Assembly: GCA_016787545.1 (NCBI GenBank)
Contig: JAEUUS010000737.1
Location: 1 to 34,258 of the forward strand
DNA: 34,258 nucleotides
From: Saprospiraceae bacterium
GTDB taxonomy: Bacteria; Bacteroidota; Bacteroidia; Chitinophagales; Saprospiraceae
Reading direction: 5' to 3'
The position numbers and the translations under genes were made by a program. Below the pieces are notes generated by a model. That model did not search any database. It was given only the letters and a program-made list of their open reading frames with translations, and was not told the DNA's origin. Of this stretch, positions 16,317-22,934 are shown piece by piece; within the stretch, counting starts at the first letter, position 1; each line of letters starts with the position of its first letter.

Positions 16317-17945
16317 TCAATGTACCACCACAAGTTTTTTCATCACAGGTTTTTGCGCATCTATGTAAGCCGCTATAATATAGGCCCCTGCCGCCCAATC
16401 CGATACATCCAATGGATATGCCTCCATACCAGGAATGAATGAAATTTCTTTTATTACCTGTCCGGCCATATTCCATACCTGTATCCTGATGCCCTCGCAT
16501 TGTGGCACATACAGCATCACTTCGTGATTGGCTGGATTGGGAAATATCCGAAATTCCTCGAAAGTATAGGTTGGCTTTGGCGGGTTCGGGTCGTCTATGC
16601 CGAGCGTGTCACATGGGCTGTCTTTTAGATCAAACAGGTTAAAGTTTGGAAAATAGTTAATGACGAAATATGACCAGCGAGGCAATGTCACCCCGCGCTG
16701 CTCAAAATCACAGGCCTGGCCAGCCTTGTTCGGTTCGTGTATTACGTGGATATAGCGTGTACTATTTGCAGGGTTTATGTATATCTTTCCGTCGGGTGCG
16801 TTGCGCATCTGAAAGAAATTGGTCGCAAAAAAACCTTCATCTAAAAACCTGTCCCACTCTTCTATCAGTTCGTATTCCCCGTTCTCTATATTCTCTTCGC
16901 ATAAGTCAAACTGGTAAAGCCCTTCATTGTTGTTGAAATAAAGGTAGCGGCTGTTAGGAGAAATGGCCAGCCCGCAAGCAACAATTGGCTCATCAGGATA
17001 GGCGCTGTAGGGTGGGAGCGGAATATACCTTCGAAAGGTCATTTCTCCCGAACATCGGTCAAAGTCGAAGACCTCTACGCCGCTAGACCGTATGACCCGG
17101 CAATATTTTGTGCCGTCAGGGGAGAAAGTTGCCTGCCCGGCCCATGATTCATAGCCGTATTCGTCTGGAATGATTTCTAGTAAAAAAGGAGGCACATCAA
17201 TATTTAAGTAACCTTTTATATTAAATGGTGGATAAGGCGGTGGAAACGTTTGCAGAACTGGCTCCTTAAACCCTTCTGGTGTGAGCAACATCTTCCAAAA
17301 CTGTCTATTTTTCCCCCTCGGCATCACTACCCACCAATCTCGACCGTTCCCATGCTTGACCGCAGCAATGGCATCGTGGAGGCTGTCGGCAACTATGGTC
17401 TGGTTTTTTTGTATTACTTTACCCAAGCCGTTATTTGCCATCATATCTATCTCAGTGAAGTAAAGACGGTCATTTAGTAGGTCGTAAGCATTTGTATCGG
17501 AAGTTTCAATTAGCCTTAGGTGTAACAACAAATGTGAGCCATTATTATTGGGAATAGGCAAAGTCATGTTGCCACTTCTTATGTAGAACAAACCCACATA
17601 TTCATCACATAATTGTTCATAATTACTTGAACCGAGATTTATTTCATCTCCGTTTTCCATCACCTCGTTCTGCTTGTTGAATATTGAGCAACCGTTGGTG
17701 TAGAAAAGCAGGTTGCCGGCCTCATCGTTTGCCACCGCCGAGATAGGTCCACCGAAAATGTCGAATTTTTCTATAGCATAACCAGATTCGCCGAACTTCA
17801 TGTACATACCGCCAAACTCCTCTGTATTGGGCTGGCCGGGTATCAAGGTTGGGTATCCCAAGACCCAAGTGCAGTCATTTTTTAGCTGGCCGAACAGGGG
17901 ATGAGCCTTAACGAGAACTAGTAAAATGAAAATTATTTTTTGCAT
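16317..17945 (-). CDS. T9SS type A cargo protein, beta-propeller-like
   Basis: 542 residues. A signal peptide (about 1-19, ending PLFGQ) is followed by a large beta-rich region (about 20-440). It contains segments such as AVANDEAGNLLFYTNGCSIF, GQATFSPDGTKYCRVI, GLAISPNSRYLYFNN and MRNAPDGKIYINP, the pattern of propeller blades. The C-terminal sorting domain runs from about 465 (FRIFPNPANHEV) to KKLVVVH, so the protein is exported by the type IX system and anchored or released outside. This family is abundant in Saprospiria and Cytophagia; its function is not known. The gene is more AT-rich than its left neighbours. Downstream is half element D, and upstream a 450-base gap with a gene remnant. 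Confidence 0.82.
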   Translation of the reverse strand: MQKIIFILLVLVKAHPLFGQLKNDCTWVLGYPTLIPGQPNTEEFGGMYMKFGESGYAIEKFDIFGGPISAVANDEAGNLLFYTNGCSIFNKQNEVMENGDEINLGSSNYEQLCDEYVGLFYIRSGNMTLPIPNNNGSHLLLHLRLIETSDTNAYDLLNDRLYFTEIDMMANNGLGKVIQKNQTIVADSLHDAIAAVKHGNGRDWWVVMPRGKNRQFWKMLLTPEGFKEPVLQTFPPPYPPFNIKGYLNIDVPPFLLEIIPDEYGYESWAGQATFSPDGTKYCRVIRSSGVEVFDFDRCSGEMTFRRYIPLPPYSAYPDEPIVACGLAISPNSRYLYFNNNEGLYQFDLCEENIENGEYELIEEWDRFLDEGFFATNFFQMRNAPDGKIYINPANSTRYIHVIHEPNKAGQACDFEQRGVTLPRWSYFVINYFPNFNLFDLKDSPCDTLGIDDPNPPKPTYTFEEFRIFPNPANHEVMLYVPQCEGIRIQVWNMAGQVIKEISFIPGMEAYPLDVSDWAAGAYIIAAYIDAQKPVMKKLVVVH

Positions 17946-18046
17946 GGGACAGATTCATAGTTTACAAATAGAATAGGGTGGCGCAAGGTATGCCCATTGG
18001 AAAGTTACTTAGTTGTCAGTTTCTTATAGATCATGCCTTTTGATAA

Positions 18047-18295
18047 ATACCCCTTCCTAACACGTTTGAAAGTATCCCTAACTACAACTCACACTTCAAT
18101 CAAGTTTGTAAATACATACATCACCCTTGGCGGAATATCACCAAGTCCGGAGTCAACAAAAAATACCTATCTGGAAAATACCGGCAGGAAATAATAAATG
18201 CCCAAATCAGTTTTAGGGTAAACGACCATCTGAAAAGTGTTTTTGAAAAAGGATGCGGATTAAAACTTTTCAAAGGTATATCAGTAAAAGGATAA
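18047..18295 (+). pseudogene. Orphan 3' reading frame, probably a broken gene remnant
   Basis: In the gene-poor stretch 17946-18315, one plus-strand frame is open for 82 codons after a stop at 18044-18046 and ends with TAA at 18293. It has no usable start codon. Its translation looks like protein, with NITKSGVNKKYLSGKYRQE and a basic end KLFKGISVKG, unlike the low-complexity translation of the other frames, one of which encodes a 53-residue frame from ATG 18033. I read it as the 3' end of a decayed gene, family unknown. It lies outside the transposon, whose left end starts 28 bases further right. The rest of the gap shows nothing I can name. Confidence 0.35.
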
Positions 18296-18315
18296 ATCCA
18301 ATGGAAAAAAGGTTA

Positions 18316-18323
18316 AAGTATAA
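18316..18323. repeat. Left 8-bp target duplication (AAGTATAA)
   Basis: AAGTATAA stands directly outside the left terminal inverted repeat. The identical octamer stands directly outside the right one at 22767-22774. Eight bases is the duplication length known for the IS1595 family. Confidence 0.9.
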
Positions 18324-18353
18324 AATGACTATCCGCAATTAGGAAACAAGATT
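18324..18353. repeat. Left terminal inverted repeat, 30 bp
   Basis: The outer end begins AATGACTATCCGC. All 30 bases are the exact reverse complement of 22737-22766, and the match stops at base 31 on the inner side. The stop codon of the HNH gene lies 44 bases inside. Confidence 0.93.
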
Positions 18354-18397
18354 TTCAAGTGATTGATTTTCAGGATATTATAATCAAAAAACCTTGC

Positions 18398-19561
18398 TCA
18401 TCGGTTTCCTTTTGCACGATTATGAGTATAACATAGCATTTGACAATTCTTTGTATCCGTAGCACCACCTTTACTCCATGCTGCTACATGGTCGGCATCC
18501 ATTTCTGAAATGCTCCATACCTTACTTTTGTTGGCACTATGGCCGATAGCACAAAGTGGGCAGTTAGATATACCTTTCTCTTTGGCTTCATCAGTTTGAA
18601 TCTTGTAAACAGACTTTTTAGTTGCTTCATCAAATACTCGAATGTCAAGTAATTTTTTTTCTGTTGAACCGCCAAGGATGTATTCAAAAATGCCCTTCCT
18701 ACTTTTAACATAAGGGTCGCCATAGAGATTTCGCACTTCTGCTGATACTTTTTTGGGGTCATACGGTTTTTCGTGATATGTCTCGTATAAACGCCCCCAT
18801 TCAAGTCCACACATCTCATTCTCTACATCAATAAATACAGTAGAAACCCAGTCAATAACACTCAAAAAGTAGGTTTTTAGTTCCTTTATGTTATTATCGT
18901 AACGATGCCTACTCATATAATCAACAATACTGCCTTTGCTTACCCAATCCAACGCGCTCTCTAAAAATGCTTGTCGGTTGACGCTTCCTTTTATGTATGC
19001 ACCCCATTTTTGGATGTTAGCATTCTGGCTGTTGCTAAATTCTGCCTTAGCAAGGGTTACAAATGAGCCAGAGAAAATAGCATTATTTAACTCTTGTTCG
19101 TTAAGGGGAATGCCAGCTATATTTATAGTACGAAACCAATTTTTTATCTCACTTTCTTCTCCCTCACACTCGTAAATAGTGAGTTTAGTGTTTAAAATCT
19201 TAGATTTTTTATCTGCTGCAATTCCATCAAAATATTGCTCCAAACCGTTTTCATCTTTGTAAGCAAATTTATTAGTTAGGTATCGGCCAATGCTTGTAAT
19301 ACGCTGTTGCCCATCCAGAATTTCAAATTCATCTTCACTGACTTTCACGAAATATATTAAACCGAGAGGATAACCTTTGAGAAGTGAATCAATAACGGCA
19401 ACATCTTTTTTCCCATCAGCATAAATATAATTACGTTGATATTCCGGTTGTATGGTTAGCTTCCCTGAAAGCCCAAATAGGCCTTTGCCTTCAAGTTCAT
19501 TGTAGACAAAACCTTCACATATTTCCTTAACTGTAACGTCTATTCGTAATGTAGTTTTCAT
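18398..19561 (-). CDS. DUF262 + HNH endonuclease family protein
   Basis: 387 residues. The N-terminal DUF262 domain (about 10-150) has the ParB/GmrS-like motifs QPEYQRNY (38-45) and DGQQR (83-87), which in relatives bind or hydrolyse nucleotides. The C-terminal HNH nuclease has a zinc pair CPLC (334-337) and CYTH (377-380), the active-site DADH (355-358, His358), Asn372 and the terminal NRAKGNR. GmrSD-type DUF262-HNH proteins cut modified or foreign DNA in phage defence. Here the gene lies 4 bases after an EcoRI-family adenine methyltransferase in the same operon, so a restriction partner of that methylase is the natural reading. That pairing is inferred, not shown. It is the innermost gene at the left end of the transposon. 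Confidence 0.85.
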   Translation of the reverse strand: MKTTLRIDVTVKEICEGFVYNELEGKGLFGLSGKLTIQPEYQRNYIYADGKKDVAVIDSLLKGYPLGLIYFVKVSEDEFEILDGQQRITSIGRYLTNKFAYKDENGLEQYFDGIAADKKSKILNTKLTIYECEGEESEIKNWFRTINIAGIPLNEQELNNAIFSGSFVTLAKAEFSNSQNANIQKWGAYIKGSVNRQAFLESALDWVSKGSIVDYMSRHRYDNNIKELKTYFLSVIDWVSTVFIDVENEMCGLEWGRLYETYHEKPYDPKKVSAEVRNLYGDPYVKSRKGIFEYILGGSTEKKLLDIRVFDEATKKSVYKIQTDEAKEKGISNCPLCAIGHSANKSKVWSISEMDADHVAAWSKGGATDTKNCQMLCYTHNRAKGNR

Positions 19562-19565
19562 ATAA

Positions 19566-20693
19566 TCATCTTTTTTTAATGAAAATGCGCTTGTATGTCT
19601 TTTGGCCGTCTACATAGGGTTCATTGTGCTTCTTAAAATGTGGTATCTTGTATTTTTCATCAACTACTCCATTGTCACTTGCTCCAATGATTTCAAACTG
19701 AGCGGGATTATACTTATCTAAAAAAGTAATCGGCACTCCCATAACACCAGTATAATCACTTGGAATTGCATCTGAATATGGGACTTCAATAGCATCATAA
19801 TTATCATATTTTCTGTATTCTTTCCCCTTGATTTCTTTATGAGAACTAAATTTAATATTGTCTTTCATTGTCATCAAAGGTAATGGTTGATGTCTTCTAC
19901 CGTGATCTAAATTTGTGAGCCAAAGACAATTATTTGTGGCAACGATTCGCTTCCCATCTTCATCAATACGAGCCTCTGTACCATATAACTCGTATGATTC
20001 TGGCACAATAAACCCAGAAATCCATCGTCCCATTCCAGTGCCAAGCCAGATTTTGTTCTCTTTAATTAAAGGAAAAACTTCCTTATATGTAATAGCATTT
20101 ATATTAGCAATTATTAAGAATTTTTTGTCATGCTCAATAAGTTGGCTAATATAGTCCTTAAACAGGCTAAATGGAGGATTTGTTATTACAATGTCAGATT
20201 TTTTTAATAAAGATATTGACTCTTTACTTCGAAAATCGCCATCTTCATTTAAAGGTTCCCATTCATTATGCCTATTCTCCTTTAACTGTAATGCTACATC
20301 TTTTAGGCTAAATTCGCCATCTCCATCTATGTCCCCAACCTCATTTATAATAAATTTGTTAGCAGTTATCTTCGGACGTCCTTTTTCTTTTGTGAGAGTC
20401 TTGTCATCACCAAATAATTCAAGTTGTGTATTGGCTACGGGAGAAGGCTTGTAACTGGTGGTAATAAGCTGTTTTAATCCAATACGTTTGAAATTTAAAA
20501 CGAAATAACGAAAAAAATTACTCTCGAACGGGTCGTCACAATTACAATAAACAACTTTATTTCGAAATACATCTGGGTCAAATTCTAAATATGCTTCAAC
20601 CTCCTTCTGGATGTCACTATATTGAGTATAGAACTCATCACTTTTTGATTTTTTTGCTTTATGCAATAATTTGTTTGTTGCATTTCTTGCCAT
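19566..20693 (-). CDS. EcoRI-family adenine-specific DNA methyltransferase
   Basis: 375 residues. It transfers a methyl group from S-adenosylmethionine to adenine in a DNA target site, protecting host DNA. The N-terminus DEFYTQYSDIQKEVEAYL (19-36) and VVYCNCDDPFESNFFRYFV (47-65) are the signature of the EcoRI methylase family. The catalytic motif IV is NPPF (172-175) in IVITNPPFSLFKDYI. The length is near that of EcoRI methylase (about 325), with an insert of charged, Asp-rich residues (DIDGDGEFS, 121-129). It is the first gene of a two-gene operon with the DUF262-HNH nuclease, and its promoter must lie in the 134 bases before the divergent transposase. The AT-rich composition fits recent transfer. 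The target sequence cannot be read from the protein. Confidence 0.88.
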   Translation of the reverse strand: MARNATNKLLHKAKKSKSDEFYTQYSDIQKEVEAYLEFDPDVFRNKVVYCNCDDPFESNFFRYFVLNFKRIGLKQLITTSYKPSPVANTQLELFGDDKTLTKEKGRPKITANKFIINEVGDIDGDGEFSLKDVALQLKENRHNEWEPLNEDGDFRSKESISLLKKSDIVITNPPFSLFKDYISQLIEHDKKFLIIANINAITYKEVFPLIKENKIWLGTGMGRWISGFIVPESYELYGTEARIDEDGKRIVATNNCLWLTNLDHGRRHQPLPLMTMKDNIKFSSHKEIKGKEYRKYDNYDAIEVPYSDAIPSDYTGVMGVPITFLDKYNPAQFEIIGASDNGVVDEKYKIPHFKKHNEPYVDGQKTYKRIFIKKR

Positions 20694-20772
20694 TGGTTGT
20701 TCTTGTTTTTAGGATTACGAGATTATGTGTTTTGAGTGTTTGTCATTAACACTCGCATTAACAATTAAACAC

Positions 20773-20803
20773 TTTGTAAATCGCTGATTTTTATGTACTT
20801 TTA
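20773..20803 (+). promoter_or_regulatory. Promoter of the transposase gene
   Basis: A -33 box TTTG (20773-20776) and a -7 box TACTTTTA (20796-20803, one base off TAnnTTTG) are separated by 19 bases, a Bacteroidota promoter layout. It points at the transposase ATG at 20828. The promoter at 21892 in the same element has identical spacing. Confidence 0.6.
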
Positions 20804-20827
20804 TAGAGTAATTTAAAAACAGCAGCG

Positions 20828-21757
20828 ATGAATCTTATCGAATTTATCAGCAAATTTCCCACGAACGAATCTTGCTAAATCCACTACGCAAACCTTCGAT
20901 TGGAACGTGGAATTGCTTGCAAAAAATGCGAAAAGCAAACACCACACTACTTCCTTGCATCAGTCAAAAAGTTTCAATGCAAGTGTTGTCGTTCCCGTAC
21001 CAACTTGAAGGCTGGCACGATGATGCAGGATTCCAACCTTCCTATTCGACTTTGGTTTCTTTGCCTTCATTTGATGACTGGTGTTAAAAAATCGTTTTCT
21101 GCTCTTGAAATGCAGCGTCAGTTAGGTGTAAAACGGTATGAGCCTGTTTGGTACATGATGCACAAAATCCGCTCTACTATGGGAAAACGGGACGCAAGAT
21201 ACCAACTCTCCAAAGATTTTGAGATTGATGAAGCATTTTTTGAAACGGTGGACTTTGAATACATCAAACACAAGAATGACGAACCTTTGAAAGCGGGTCG
21301 TGGCAGTCAACGCCAAACGAAAGTCCTTGTAATGGTTGAATCTGAAAAAATCGTTGAAGGTAAAAAGGGTAAAAAAGACCGTAAGATGGGTTTTGTGAAG
21401 ATGGTAGTCATTGACGACCTCTCATCCAAAACGATTAACCACGAGGTTGCTAAGGCTGCTAAACCCGAAACTACGGCAACGGGCGACGACTGGAAGGGAT
21501 ACCGCAAACTTGACCAAGTTATCAAACAGGTCAACCAACAAGTAGTGCCTCCAAAAGAAGCCGGAAAGGTTCTGCCTTGGGTACATACCATGATTGCAAA
21601 CTCGAAACGGATGGCAAATGGCGTTCACCACAGTATCAATACCAAGTATGCTCAAAACTATCTCAACGAGTTCTGCTACAAGATTAACCGCCACAACTTC
21701 CAATCCGATTTGTTTGATAGGGCTTTGATAGCGGGAGCAGATGATATTTGGTTCTAA
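20828..21757 (+). pseudogene. IS1595-family transposase, interrupted by an in-frame TAA at codon 17
   Basis: The frame starts at ATG 20828 (MNLIEFISKFPTNESC), meets TAA at 20876-20878 and continues in the same frame to 21757. Without the stop it would encode 308 residues, normal for the family. The zinc-ribbon follows directly (ACKKC, then FQCKCC), then LKAGTMMQDSNLPIRLWF and SFSALEMQRQLGVKRYEP. The catalytic residues are present: first Asp in FEIDEAFF, second Asp in TATGDDWKGYRK, and the later IANSKRMANGVHHSINTKY segment with the conserved Asn and Lys. A single change from AAA (Lys) would give the TAA. A TTG at 20900 could restart translation and keep the zinc ribbon but would lose the first helix. 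The gene is probably recently inactivated; a sequencing error is the alternative. Confidence 0.85.
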
Positions 21758-21785
21758 ACCTAAATTTTCAAAGAACTGATTTTGA

Positions 21786-21816
21786 AGCCTTCCCAAATTG
21801 AGAGGGCTTTTTTTTA
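21786..21816 (+). terminator. Intrinsic terminator after the transposase
   Basis: AGCCTTCCC and GAGAGGGCT form a nine-pair stem with one mismatch and a G-T pair around a short AT loop. An uninterrupted run of T follows on the plus strand. It lies 28 bases after the transposase stop codon. Confidence 0.7.
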
Positions 21817-21891
21817 AATATTCCAGCACGAGTGATTTGAACATTTTTTATTTTAAATGTTTCAATATGTTTCAAAAAAGTTTCGTAAAGA

Positions 21892-21922
21892 TTTGTTTTT
21901 AAAACTTAAAAATGTACTTTTG
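21892..21922 (+). promoter_or_regulatory. Promoter for the small gene at 21998
   Basis: TTTG (21892-21895), 19 bases, then TACTTTTG (21915-21922) is a perfect TTTG / TAnnTTTG pair. Transcription would start near 21929, giving a leader of about 70 bases before the ATG at 21998. Confidence 0.65.
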
Positions 21923-21997
21923 TATTAAATATGCCCTGACAGCAAGACATATTTTAATTATTCACAATTATTTTTTCACATTCTAACCACCGATTTT

Positions 21998-22159
21998 ATG
22001 CCACGCACATCAGCATGGCACAGCATTAAACAGTCTGTGCATCACAACAACACGAATTGCAACACTGGAAACAACATTGAGAAAGAGAACATTCGACAAG
22101 GGGATGGCGGAAAGCCATTATGTAAAGAATGCTCTGACCTCAACAAGGAAGGTAAATAG
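21998..22159 (+). CDS. Small Cys/His protein, 53 aa, transposon passenger
   Basis: The ATG at 21998 starts a 53-residue reading frame. The second half has a metal-site look: HHNNTNC near residue 15, the stretch GNNIEKENIRQGDGGKP and then LCKEC (41-45). The spacing of Cys/His pairs suggests a small zinc-binding protein. I believe similar short proteins with an HNN..C..GNNIE..GGK.LC..C pattern occur elsewhere in Bacteroidota, but I cannot check this here. A perfect promoter lies 76 bases upstream. Its last 20 bases overlap the end of the convergent gene at 22140. Function is unknown. Confidence 0.6.
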   Translation: MPRTSAWHSIKQSVHHNNTNCNTGNNIEKENIRQGDGGKPLCKECSDLNKEGK

Positions 22160-22490
22160 TACCAGTGTTTGAGTGTACCGAAAACGTCAACTCATTAAAC
22201 GGTCTGTCCCAGTTTTCTCCAATGGGAACACCGTTAGTTACTTCTGAATAGACATCTGTTTTTCGGTACACTCTTTTCGCTTCCGCGACATTCATCCTAT
22301 GGATGGTGCAAAGTTCGTATGCACGAATCAAATCAAACTCATCACCAAAAAAGCGAACTGTTGGCACATCATAACAGTGTCCCTTGCCGCCTTCACAAGA
22401 TTCAAAAGTCTTAAAACCATATTTGTTCAACAACACTACGACATCTCTAATTCCTTCATCTAAGGAATTTATTGCAAATTCATCTAACAT
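22140..22490 (-). CDS. Conserved hypothetical protein (FESCEGGKGH family), transposon passenger
   Basis: 116 residues from the ATG at 22490 (MLDEFAINSLDEGI); a TTG at 22505 would add five residues. The segment VVLLNKYGFKTFESCEGGKGHCYDVPTVRFFGD (about 18-50) is a conserved signature that I associate with small proteins of phages and mobile elements, with a C-terminal NELTFSV strand. No catalytic role is established for them to my knowledge. It is convergent with the 53-residue gene, overlapping it by 20 bases, and divergent from the 58-residue gene. As cargo of a transposon with a methylase and nuclease, it could be an accessory or anti-defence factor, which is speculation. Confidence 0.65.
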   Translation of the reverse strand: MLDEFAINSLDEGIRDVVVLLNKYGFKTFESCEGGKGHCYDVPTVRFFGDEFDLIRAYELCTIHRMNVAEAKRVYRKTDVYSEVTNGVPIGENWDRPFNELTFSVHSNTGTIYLPC

Positions 22491-22551
22491 AAAATACTGC
22501 TCCAATTTAGTCTATAAATATCATTCCCTCAACTTTTAAAATTTCTTCACC

Positions 22552-22728
22552 ATGTCAAAGAACAAAATCACACCACAGCAAAATCAGGCCAATACTCAAA
22601 ATGCGAACAAGGGTACTGCCGGAGTAAACAAGCAAAATGCACAAAATCAGGGGAATCGTGGTAAGCAACTCAATACCACACCGAATGATGCCAATACGAA
22701 TAAAGGAGGTGGGAAAAAGCCGGGCTAA
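22552..22728 (+). CDS. Asn/Gln-rich basic small protein, 58 aa
   Basis: The ATG at 22552 opens a 58-residue frame that is almost entirely Asn, Gln, Lys, Thr and Gly (MSKNKITPQQNQ to KGGGKKPG). It has no hydrophobic core, so it should be disordered and positively charged, perhaps nucleic-acid or polymer binding. It ends 8 bases before the right terminal inverted repeat. Low complexity makes the coding call uncertain; the clean ATG and the lack of stops in a repeat-like composition are the only support. Confidence 0.5.
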   Translation: MSKNKITPQQNQANTQNANKGTAGVNKQNAQNQGNRGKQLNTTPNDANTNKGGGKKPG

Positions 22729-22736
22729 CTGCCTTC

Positions 22737-22766
22737 AATCTTGTTTCCTAATTGCGGATAGTCATT
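22737..22766. repeat. Right terminal inverted repeat, 30 bp
   Basis: Exact reverse complement of 18324-18353; its outer end reads GCGGATAGTCATT. The 8-base target duplication follows directly. Confidence 0.93.
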
Positions 22767-22774
22767 AAGTATAA
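22767..22774. repeat. Right 8-bp target duplication (AAGTATAA)
   Basis: Identical to 18316-18323. Its last base is the first base of hairpin element E, so the transposon landed at the boundary of that palindrome. Confidence 0.9.
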
Positions 22775-22902
22775 TTACATGATTGACGATTACATGAGTA
22801 CATAATTGAAGAGGGGAGCGCTGGGCCAGGCATCCGTACGAATGCCAAGCCCAACGCCCCCCCTCTTCAATCATGTACTCATGTAATCGTCAATCATGTA
22901 AT
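22774..22902. repeat. Hairpin element E between transposon and convergent barrel gene
   Basis: The left arm (from 22774) reads ATTACATGATTGACGATTACATGAG and continues to ATTGAAGAGGGG. The right arm ending at 22902 is its near-exact reverse complement with one mismatch in the first ~40 bases. The inner part also pairs (GCGCTGGGC with GCCCAACGC, GGCAT with ATGCC), so the whole 129 bases can fold into one hairpin. Half element D at 16276 is a relative. It lies downstream of the minus-strand barrel gene and could end its transcript. Confidence 0.88.
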
Positions 22903-22934
22903 CAATTGTTCCTTCCGGAGTCACGCAACGATTT

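Larger units (their letters stand above)
18324..22766. mobile_element. IS1595-family transposon carrying a DUF262-HNH / EcoRI-type methylase module
   Basis: This 4,443-base unit has perfect 30-base terminal inverted repeats (18324-18353 and 22737-22766) and a perfect 8-base target duplication. It contains an IS1595-family transposase on the plus strand, interrupted by a stop codon. The passengers are a minus-strand operon of an adenine methyltransferase and a DUF262-HNH nuclease on the left, and three small genes on the right (21998 plus, 22490 minus, 22552 plus). The AT content is higher than that of the flanking housekeeping genes. IS1595 relatives that carry passenger genes are known; the coupling to a restriction-like module is the notable point. 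Perfect ends and duplication suggest a recent insertion. The right duplication touches the edge of hairpin element E. Confidence 0.9.

Noticed and set aside
18033-18194. 53-residue frame from ATG 18033 as a real gene
   Set aside because: Composition is Thr/Ser-rich and unlike protein, and the overlapping frame 18047-18295 has better coding character.
20694-21850. A simple ~1.1-kb IS with its own ends close to the transposase
   Set aside because: I found no convincing inverted repeats near 20694-20828 and 21757-21850 beyond a six-base CACTCG match. The 30-base ends with target duplications lie far outside.
18398-22728. Phage or integrative element with the nearby xerD as integrase
   Set aside because: The element has terminal inverted repeats and an 8-base duplication, the mark of DDE transposition. 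The xerD gene lies outside and is the housekeeping type.
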